Source: Fallopia convolvulus (Eukaryota; Streptophyta; Magnoliopsida; Caryophyllales; Polygonaceae). Taken from it: a stretch of DNA of 64,000 nt. Under the pieces are notes generated by a model. The model was not told where the DNA came from and ran no database searches. It saw only the letters and a program-made list of their open reading frames with translations. Shown here piece after piece: positions 55,813-64,000 of this stretch. Made by a program: the position numbers and the translations under genes. Each line of letters starts with the position of its first letter. The stretch's first letter is position 1. The stretch is from positions 68,023,224 to 68,087,223 of the forward strand of contig OZ024719.1 of assembly GCA_964016875.1 (NCBI GenBank), read 5' to 3'.

Positions 55813-58800
55813 CTAAGTAGTCAGCAAACGGGAGATAGCCCGACCCCTAACATCATCAAGCAATAAAGAGTTAACACCCCCATGGGGGTCACACAATACA
55901 TGAAAACCTATACTAAAAGAAAAAGCTAAAGAGGCTAAATAATCCGCAACAATGTTAGCTTCTCGATAAATATGTCGGAATTGGACATCCCAATCCCTAC
56001 GAATAAAGCCTTGGCACTGATGTACCAGGCTGGAGAGCGGATGACTACACTCCATAGGTCGCCCGAGAAGAAGGCACACCAATTGCGAGTCTACTTCTAA
56101 GAGAACCCTCCTGTAGCCCTTGCTCCAAGCAAGACTCAAACCACGTAAAACGCCCCACAACTCTGCCATCGGCACGGTACATATACCAATGTTATGGACA
56201 AATCCTACCTGCCACTTACCATCAGAATCCCTGATCACCCCACCAGCAGACGCAATCCCATCACGAACCGAGCCATCTGTATTAATCTTGACATAACCAT
56301 ATCTGGGCCGCTCCCATTGAATAAAAACTTCTTCTCTACTACTCCTTTGAAAAGATGTTTTTCTCTCCCGATCAGCTAAAGCATAGTCCACCGATTGTTT
56401 CAAAACAAAGGCTACCCGATCACCTTCAAAGAGTTCCTGATTAAAAGCAACCAGGTTACGCCATCTCCAAATCCACCAAATAGCATTGGCAAAAACACAT
56501 GCCCAACTTAGCCCATCCCGATGGGTTAAGGTACAAGAAACATTTAACCGTAACCTAAGTGCGAATTCGAATTCGAAAAAAACTTCCCTGGCAAGAGGAG
56601 GGTGAAGATCATTCCAAAAGCGTTTAGTGATAGCACAATCGCGCAAAAGGTGAATCAACGACTCCTCCTCAGTTGAGCACGTCGCACAAAGGGCATCATG
56701 AGCGAAATGTCGCCTAACCCGCTCTTGGTTTGTGAGGATAACCCCCTTAACCACAAGCCATAGAAAAATCCGAACCCGTTCCGTTACCTGCAAAGTCCAC
56801 ACACGGTTAAAAATAACTCGGGCAACATTGGACTCTTGCCTATGTATTATTAAAGACTTATAGGCGGTGGCAACTGAATATTGCCCACATGAAGAAAAAC
56901 GCCAGCTCAAGACATCAGTGGAGTCGCTATTTTCCTGGAGTCCAACCGAAGATAATTCAGGAGCACAACAACAGGCAACAAGTTAGCTAAAACGCTCCAG
57001 TTCCAACCCGAATGCGGACACCAGTATTCTTTAACAACACGATGCAATTCTGAAATGGGAATTTGCCCATCAATAACAGTAGACAAGGGCTTTTCCATGA
57101 TCCAAGTGTCAAGCCAAAACCTGGTGGACTCCCCATTACTAACACACCAGGTTGATCCGGGAATAATGACGTCATTCACTCCTTTACGCAGACTACGCCA
57201 CACATAGGAGGTCCCAGCTCGATCACATAGGGAATTTCGGACATACTTGGCGCGAGTAACATCAATCCATAGTTTATGGTTCTCAGTCAAAAACCGCCAA
57301 CCTATCTTGCCAATAAGAGCCATATTCAAATCATTCATGTTGCGCATACCTAAACCACCCTGATCTTTGGGATTGCAAGTCTCTTGCCAGTTCACAAGAT
57401 GAATCCGTTTACGATCTCCAGTTTCACCCCACACAAAGTTACTAATAAGGGAGTCTATCTTAGTACACACCTTTTGGGGAAGAATAACCGTAGCCATAGT
57501 ATAAATCGGAATAGAAGAAAGGACAGTTCTAGCAAGAGTAACTCTCCCCGCCATACTTAAAAATCGACCTTGCCACCCTTTAAGCTTAGAAGAAATCTTC
57601 TCCAACAACGGATCAAATGTCTCAGACGTCACCTTATCATGGAAGAGAGGCATCCCGAGATACGTTCCGAGGTCTGTAGTTAAGGTAAAGCCACTCTCCT
57701 GTTTCAAAGCTTCTCGGAGATGATGACCGACATTTTTAGAAACAAAAATATGGGACTTATTAGCATTCACCCGTTGGCCCGAAGCTCTACAAAAACGATT
57801 AACACAGTTCATAACAACTCGGATTTGATCAACAGAGGCTTCAGCAAAGAGCATTATATCATCGTCAAACATAATATGTGAAAGAGGCGGCCCACCACGG
57901 GAGAGTGTGATCGGTTTCCAACACTTTCTAGCCACCTCCGTAAAAATCATTTGACTTAATCTTTCAACGCAAAGGACAAAAAGATAAGGCGAAATGGGAT
58001 CACCTTGTCTAATACCCCTGCTTGGGATAAAAGAGTCCGTCATTTCCCCATTCCATAAAAGTCTGAAGGAGGTTGAAGTCAAGCATTCTCTAATCCAATC
58101 CACCCATAAATTCGAAAATCCTGCATCTTGCAACGTATCTAACACAAAATCTCATCGGAGTCGGTCATACGCCTTTTCTAAATCCAACTTTAGAAGCATC
58201 CACCCCTTTCTGCCTCTTTTACGCTTCATAGAGTGAATTACCTCTTGAGCTATCACAATGTTATCGGTAATCAGTCTGCCAGGTAAAAAGCTCCCTTGAG
58301 TAGGCCCAATAAGCTTAGTTAACATCCCATGCATTCTTTTCACCAACACCTTCGTTATGATTTTGTATAGAACATTGCATAAACCAATGGGCCTGAATTG
58401 ACTGATGTGCTCAGGCTCACTAACTTTAGCAATCAACACTATCAAAGTTTCATTTATACCAGTCGTCAGTTTCGAGGTTGCAAAGAAGTTTTTGACACAA
58501 TTTATGACAGAGGTGCCAACCGACTCCCATCATCTTTGGTAAAAAATGGGCTGAAAACCATCACTTCCAGGTGCCTTCAGTGCTCCCATTTGCTTAACAG
58601 CAGCAAAAATCTCATCACTTTCAACCGGCCTACCAAGCAAATCCCAATCACTCCTTGGAAGAGTGGGAAAAGCACCCCTTAAAATATCATTTGGCCAAAC
58701 CTCCTCAGAAGGAATACTATATAATTTCGTGAAATAATTAAGAGCATGACCTTCCAAAGTAGCTTTATCCACTATCCATTCACCAGTATCATCACACAAA

Positions 58801-59922
58801 GATTCAACACGGTTCCTTTTACGACGAATAATAGTAGAGGTATGAATTTTTTTTTGTATTTCTATCACCCTCTTGGAGCCATTGGATTCTCGATTTTTGG
58901 AGCCATAGTAGCTCTTCCCTCTCAAGAACAATTGATAAATCAGATTGCAACTGTATTTCCAACGACAACAAGCTTTGTGTTGGATTCACACTGATTTGTG
59001 ACTGCACTTTCTCAAGCTGTCTCAGCAGCTCCATTTTCATGGTATTGATATTACCGAATACCCATTTATTCCAGTCAAACAGCTTCAGTTTCAGATCATT
59101 CAAAGCAACAGGAGTAGCAACCTCTTCCCTCCAAGAATCACTAACAAAGGTAAGAAATTTCGGGTGAGTGAGCCATGCTGACTCAAATCTGAAAGGTCGT
59201 CTAGCTCTATCAAAAGCAACTCTCGGTTCTAACATCAACAAAATAGGAGTATGGTCTGAGGATAAACGGGGTAAATGCCTTACAGTCGCCTCAGGCCATA
59301 ATAATCTGCCCGTAATATTAGTGAAGACGCGATCTAACCGCTTCGCAACAAAGTGTCCCTGGGTCTTGCCTCGAAACCAAGTGTAAGGTTGTCCCGAGAA
59401 ACCCATGTCAATAAGGCCAGCACCATTTACCATGTTGGCAAACTCAATCGAGTCACCTGACAAACATCCCGACCCGCCAGTACGCTCACTAGAGTGTAAA
59501 ATACAATTAAAATCACCACCCATTATAAGTGGATCAACAATTGGTTCAACCTCTGCCAGCAGCTCATTCCAAACATTCTTTCTTCGGCCCGGTGACGGTG
59601 GAGCATAAACAGCCACAAAATGGAAGCGAAACTGTCCACGCACCACTACAGCATGTATATAATCAGTGGCAATTTTAATAATCTGGAGGTTAACTCTTTC
59701 TCTTTCCCAAAGAAGCCAAACACCCCCTGACATTCTAATCGCTTCTATACGACATCAACCCGAGAAGCGAAGGCGTTTACAAACATCTTCGGACTGATCT
59801 CCCGAGATTCTTGGTTCAAAAATAGCTAAGATATCAACTGAATGGTGACGGATCATATAACGAACCGCCCTACGGAAACCGGGCTTACCGGCTCCGAAAC
59901 AGTTCCAAAAAAGGCAATTCAT
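55813..59922 (-). pseudogene. LINE ORF2: endonuclease, reverse transcriptase, RNase H
   Basis: ATG 59922 opens with MNCLFWNCFGAG, the usual start of a plant L1 endonuclease. Endonuclease motifs seen are WNC, FEPRI, MGGDFNCIL and SSDHTPI. The reverse transcriptase shows APGSDGFQP, LIAKV, FRPIGLCNVLYKI, LDLEKAYDRL, RGIRQGDPISPYLF and the catalytic FDDD (57858-57869), where relatives have FADD. Next are the GGLGMRNM thumb-like block, a zf-RVT region (FLWLVVKGV; CATCSTEEESLIHLLRDC) and an RNase H domain (KINTDGS, AELW, EVDSQ, EANIVADYLA). It ends at 55813. Lesions are TGA 59755-59757, a frameshift at a nine-base T run 58847-58855 on the plus strand, TGA 58530-58532, TGA 58152-58154 in place of Trp after YDRLR, and a frameshift near 56910. 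Five lesions mean it is dead. Confidence 0.92.
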
Positions 59923-62732
59923 TGATGACCGGTGGAGTTAACGGGCACTACGAACCCGGTTTGTGTGGTATGTTGAGGATTCTCGGTCGGCGAGGGATCA
60001 AGATCAAAGGTCATAACATCAGTATTGTTCTGAGGATCATCTGTCACTTCCATATTTGACTTTCCCACTATAGTCAAATTTTGTTCTGTTTCTGCATTTC
60101 CGCTAGACTTCTCTGGTTGAACAATCTGTGTATCTTTCACAAAAGAAGGACACCCAGTGAATTCGAATTCTGGGCTGGCTTCAACACGGGCTCTTTTTCC
60201 TGCAATATTGTCATGCGACCCAAAATGAAGTTGGCCCAACACCAAATTACCAGCCGCCCGTTGGGAATGGCCCATTCCAGTTTTAGTCTTGCGTGGTCCC
60301 TTAGTCATTCTATCTTTTGAAGATTGGGTTCCTACTGAGGTGGCTTGCAACACAACTGAATCAGCTCTCTTCACAGACTTATTTTTAGGCCTAGACGGTT
60401 TACTTTGACCCTCAAACGTCTCCTTTTTCCGCTCAATTATCTTTCCCTAAATCTTTCACCAAATCCTCTGAAGATTCGCCTACCAATGAAGCAAATCGAT
60501 TGTTATCTTTCTGAGACGCTGTTGACTTACCGTCAGCCGTTGACTTACTTTTGGTATTATTCCGGTGTCTCTGAACCACCGTCCAAGGTCCATAACGCGG
60601 AGCACCATCAGCCGGTCCCTGAGATGGAGTTTGTTCTTTTTCTCCTGAAATCGAGCTTTCAGTATTATTCTTCTCCTGTGGTGGAATAGGTTGAAGTTGA
60701 GGGCACTTCTGAATTAAATGGCCATAACGACCACAACTAGTGCAGATTAACTGTAGCCCCTCATACTCAACGTGGTATCGACTTCCATTAACTGTCACTG
60801 ATCCTTTAAGCGGTTTAGTGATATCAACTTCAACACAAACTCGAGCAAACCGACGTCGATTTGAAAACATGGTTCTGTTATCAACTTTAATTGGGTATCC
60901 AATACCAGAAGCCAACCTAAGAAGAACCGATTCCTCATAAAGAATCATTGGTAAACCCGAATACGAATCCACGCAGGAGTAGTCGTGATGACATCAGTAA
61001 ACGGATTGGAACTCGGGGACCATTGCTTTATGATTAAGTAATGGCCGAACATCATCCAAGGGCCTCTAGTTAATGCCTTCACATAATCCCCTTCAGCATC
61101 AAATCGTATCACATAATATCCATTTGGGAGGTCTGCCACGAAGATTCGTCCACTCGGCTTCCACAGTTCTTTCAACTTCCGTTCCATAACCGCATGTGGA
61201 ATCATGCTTCCTAGCGGTTTCACAATTAGCGAGTTGTGCCAAACATCGGGTGAATTCCTTCTATGGTCCCCAACCTATCACATAAAGTTCTTATTAGTCC
61301 CTAACCTTTGCAAATGCTTTTTTAGGTCCCTAACCTTTAAAAAGTGTTACTATTTGGTCCTTTTTCATTTTAGACTTTAAGTTTAATTACAACTAAACAC
61401 CCAAACTTTATATCTGTTTTTGTCATAATACCAATATTTATTTATTTTCAAACAAATACCTCAATCTACATATTTTAGAAAACAATAATAAATTATCACT
61501 CCATATTTACTCCTTTTATCAAAAAATAGTACTTTTCATTAAAAAACATAATTTTAAAAATAAAATGTGAGTTATAAATATTTATTTCCCTCTTATTGAA
61601 TTTAATATTTATTAAAATATTTTATAAAATTTAAAAAAATTCTTCTATTGCCCTCTTATTGAATTTAATAACATCAGCCCTTCTTTACCCTTTGTTAAAA
61701 AAACCTAGAAATATTTTTTTAACAAAGGGTAAATAAGGGATGATTTTTTTATATAAAAATTTATTTTATCAAGTTTTTATGAAGTTTTTAAAATAATTGC
61801 AAAAAATTGATGGATTAAAAATCACTTTACTAGTTTTTTTTAACAATGGTAAATATTACTAGTTTTTTTTTAACAAAGGCTAGGGTAAATAAGGGGTGAT
61901 TTTTTTTATATAAAAAATTTCTTTTATCAAATTTTTATGAGGTTTATAAAATAATTTATAAAAAGTGATGGATTAAAAAAAACCACTTTATAGAAAGTTA
62001 TAAATAATGGGTAAATAGGGGAAGTTAGATTTTTTGTGAAATTAGTTTTTTTTTTAATTTTATAAAATGTTTTAATAACTATTAAATTCAATAAGAGGGC
62101 AATAAATATTTATAACTCACCTTTTATTTTTAAAATTATGTTTTTTTAATAAAAAGTACTATTTTTTGAAAAAAAGGAGTAATTATGGAGTGATAATTTA
62201 TTATTTTTTCCTAAAATGTGTAGATTGAGGTATTTTTTTGAAAATAAATAAATATTGGTATTATGACAAAATAAATATAAAGTTTGGGTGTTTGGTTGTA
62301 ATTAAATTTAAAGTCTAAAATGAAAAAGGACCAAATAGTAACACTTTTCAAAGGTTTGGGACCTAAAAAAACATTTACAAAGGTTAGGGACTAATAAGAA
62401 CTTTATGTGATAGGTTAGGGACCATAGAAGGAATTCACCCGCCAAACATCAGCCAAGTTTTGTAGCACCTCTTGATCAATTCGAAAAACTGGATCTCCAT
62501 CCTCCCCTTCCGGATAAGTTAGAGCCATCTTCCCCTCTAAGAAGGAATCATCAAGAGCCATTCGACGATCTCCATTCTCACCGACTATCATATCCTTCCA
62601 AGACCGCAAGGTGGTTGCTTTCTCCTCCATCACTTTTGCAATGACATTATCAACCTGCATACTGGCATCAGCCGAACTTGGGCCCGACGGCGTTGTTACC
62701 TGCGCCACCGGATTGGGAGGCTCAACCCCCAT
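59919..62732 (-). pseudogene. LINE ORF1 (DUF4283-zinc knuckle protein), split by MITE
   Basis: Likely start ATG 62732 (MGVEPPNPVAQ). The N-terminal part (to 62441) has SWKDMIVGEN and ends DQEVLQNLADVW. A MITE with its target duplication intervenes. The frame then resumes exactly in phase at 61237 with HNSLIVKPLGSMIP, followed by the DUF4283-like LKELWKPSGRIFVADLPNGY and GPWMMFGHYL blocks. A frameshift near 60955-60972 precedes the zinc knuckle CTSCGRYGHLIQKC (near 60700-60745). A second frameshift near 60440 precedes the basic/acidic tail, which ends at TGA 59919-59921. That stop overlaps the ORF2 start as ATGA. The protein would bind the LINE RNA. It is inactivated by two frameshifts and the insertion. 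Confidence 0.88.
61248..62440. mobile_element. Mutator-like foldback MITE, 1,193 bp
   Basis: The ends are gggtgaattccttctatgg at the left and its perfect complement at the right. The inverted arms continue for roughly 390 bp each with few mismatches. A perfect 10-bp target duplication, gccaaacatc, lies at 61238-61247 and 62441-62450. A 9-11 bp duplication with long terminal inverted repeats is the Mutator (MULE) signature. The interior has a further hairpin (ccctttgttaaaaaaacc and its complement, about 61678-61727) and two direct copies of a gggtaaataagg block of roughly 180 bp. No transposase is encoded. It is nested in LINE ORF1 and therefore younger than the LINE. Confidence 0.92.
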
Positions 62733-62876
62733 CAGAATTGAAAAGACGCAACAGGAGCGCTCAACGTCCAAAACACCACAGTCAAAACCCTAAGCGCGTG
62801 GAGCGCGTTCTTTCGAAGCAGCTTTTTTTTGTTGTGGTTTTTCTGTGGAGTCTTGTTTTACCCTTACTAGTTTCTT

Positions 62877-64000
62877 GCGTCAAGTTTCCTTCGTCCCACT
62901 TATTGCTGATCCGGGTCTCTAAAACCTCGTCCATAAAGATGACATAAAAAAACTTCCTTTTTATTAAGAGACTCCCTAAATACTTCCCTTACCTAAAAAA
63001 GTCAACACTATTGTTTTAATCAAATAAATTAACTTTTGATGCTCACTATTTTTTAATCAAATAAATTAACTTTTTATGCTTTTATTTTAGGCCGAAAGGG
63101 GTATGTAGCCCTTGCGGGCTACATTATGGGGCGGGAGGCCTCCCACAAAAATAAATGTGGTGTGAGGCCGTTTTTATCGTTTTGCCCCCGTTCCATTAAT
63201 TCCTTTGAATTCCCATTAATTACAAAAATCCAAACGCGTCCCCCCGTGCCATTGAGCTTCTTCATCCCAAGAAAAAACGGCGCTGGCGTGGTGGGCGATT
63301 TTCGCTGCTCCCTCGCCATCGTTCGCCAGCAACGTCGGTGCGAAAAACGAAGCCGTCACACCACCGACAAGCATTAGCCGACGACGCCGACGGGACCTCG
63401 CTCGGCAAATCCAAGCATTTGCGACGGAGATAGAAGATTTTGAACGAGAAAGTACCACGACCTAGTTTGGAAGATTTCACAGCCGATTTCTGCGCAAAAC
63501 AGGTATATGAACTCGAAAACATTAGACCATCGGTATGAGGACTGGTTGTGTTGTAATGGAAACACAAACGCAAATCCATGAGTTTGGCTGTGTTGGAATG
63601 GAAACACGTATGACATGGTTTTTCTGGTGACATGTGGACGTTGATGAACACTGTGAATGTGTATGGAGTGCTGACAACTCTATGCTGAAAAATTCATACG
63701 TAAAAGTGTAACCGTATGACAGGGTTTGTGTGTGACAACAATTAACGAGAATAACGTAACGTATGACAGTTTGTTCTCTGTGTGACACATTTGTTTACAC
63801 TTAAAAGTGGATGAAATGAATGATACTTGTTTCAGTGTGTGACACCTTTGTTTTCACGCATATGGGTTTATGTGGTGACAGGATAAAAAATTTGAATGTG
63901 GTGACATGAAATGACTGTTATTGTATGTGTGACAGGTTTGTTGTATTTTTTTGAAAAATGTGAGTGTGTTTACAGACCTGTCAACTTATGTTTCTGTGTG
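62877..64000. other. Unassigned, hairpin and GTGACA words
   Basis: No confident gene. 62935-63090 is AT-rich with a repeated aatcaaataaattaactttt word (two copies, about 63017 and 63055). 63104-63125 forms a hairpin atgtagccc-ttgc-gggctacat, followed closely by the palindrome gggaggcctccc (63132-63143). 63230-63480 is less AT-rich and could be the 5' end of a gene that continues past the window (a donor-like caggtatatg near 63499), but no protein family is recognisable. 63600-63960 carries dispersed tgacA/GTGACA words (see findings). Confidence 0.45.

Larger units (their letters stand above)
55745..62863 (-). mobile_element. Full-length L1-like LINE with nested MULE MITE (inactivated)
   Basis: On the minus strand the element runs from a 5' UTR (62863-62733) through ORF1 and ORF2 to a 3' UTR with two short hairpins and a poly(A) tail (about 55745-55754). 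The 13-bp target duplication ttactagtttctt flanks it at 55732-55744 and 62864-62876, so it is not 5'-truncated. Without the nested MITE and one duplication copy it is about 5.9 kb. The domain order is ORF1 with a DUF4283-like RNA-binding domain and a zinc knuckle, then ORF2 with APE endonuclease, reverse transcriptase, zf-RVT and RNase H. This is the plant L1 layout with an RNase H domain. Stops and frameshifts prevent activity. Confidence 0.93.

Noticed and set aside
1..64000. CRISPR array, operon or bacterial-type defence system
   Set aside because: No array of equal-length repeats and spacers, and no prokaryotic gene signatures. All context is plant nuclear.

Overview
The window is nuclear DNA of a flowering plant, most likely a eudicot. 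The evidence is plant-only protein families (a Dof zinc-finger factor, a DYW-class PPR protein, plant cytosolic sulfotransferases, MPB2C), genes with GT-AG introns, and a dense load of plant repeats: Tork-like Copia, Athila-like Gypsy, a Cassandra TRIM, L1-like and RTE-like LINEs, SINEs, and MITEs of four DNA-transposon superfamilies. I see no bacterial or organellar genes, no rRNA or functional tRNA genes, and no CRISPR array. The species cannot be named from this sequence.

Layout. 1-7.7 kb is a nest of old retroelements: an Athila-like LTR on the minus strand, the 3' end of a Copia element, and on the plus strand an Athila-like LTR-gag-protease remnant rich in a repeated palindromic motif. 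7.7-16 kb is mostly AT-rich intergenic DNA with a SINE-like unit, a TAA-flanked Tourist-like MITE sitting in one of two copies of a local duplication, a 5'-truncated LINE and a decayed RTE LINE. At 16.6 kb is an intact Dof gene and at 20.3-21.3 kb (minus) an intact sulfotransferase. From 22.1 to 35.4 kb lie two related Tork-type Copia elements in opposite orientation, 239 bp apart: the first badly broken, the second young and nearly intact. 37.4-38.4 kb is a Cassandra TRIM whose 3' LTR is split by a hAT-like element. 40.4-43.9 kb is MPB2C (five exons, plus), facing a four-exon unrecognised gene on the minus strand (44.3-45.7 kb). 47.7-48.3 kb is a decayed pogo-like (Emigrant/Lemi1-type) element. 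49.8-50.3 kb is a small unrecognised gene, possibly frameshifted. 51.2-52.3 kb is a frameshifted sulfotransferase pseudogene, followed by an intact DYW-class PPR gene (53.0-55.4 kb). 55.7-62.9 kb is a full-length but inactivated L1-like LINE with a 13-bp target duplication; a 1.19-kb Mutator-like foldback MITE is nested in its ORF1. The last kilobase is unassigned and has a sharp hairpin and dispersed GTGACA words.

The host genes are not an operon or an evident cluster. They are single transcription units separated by repeats. The two sulfotransferases are paralogues, one alive and one dead. The most informative signals are the insertion histories: three nested insertions with target duplications, a paralogous empty site for the Tourist MITE, the LINE's ATGA ORF1/ORF2 junction and conserved 3' hairpin, and a recurrent class of very short poly(A)-ended inserts flanked by direct repeats. 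I found no convincing novel multi-gene system.
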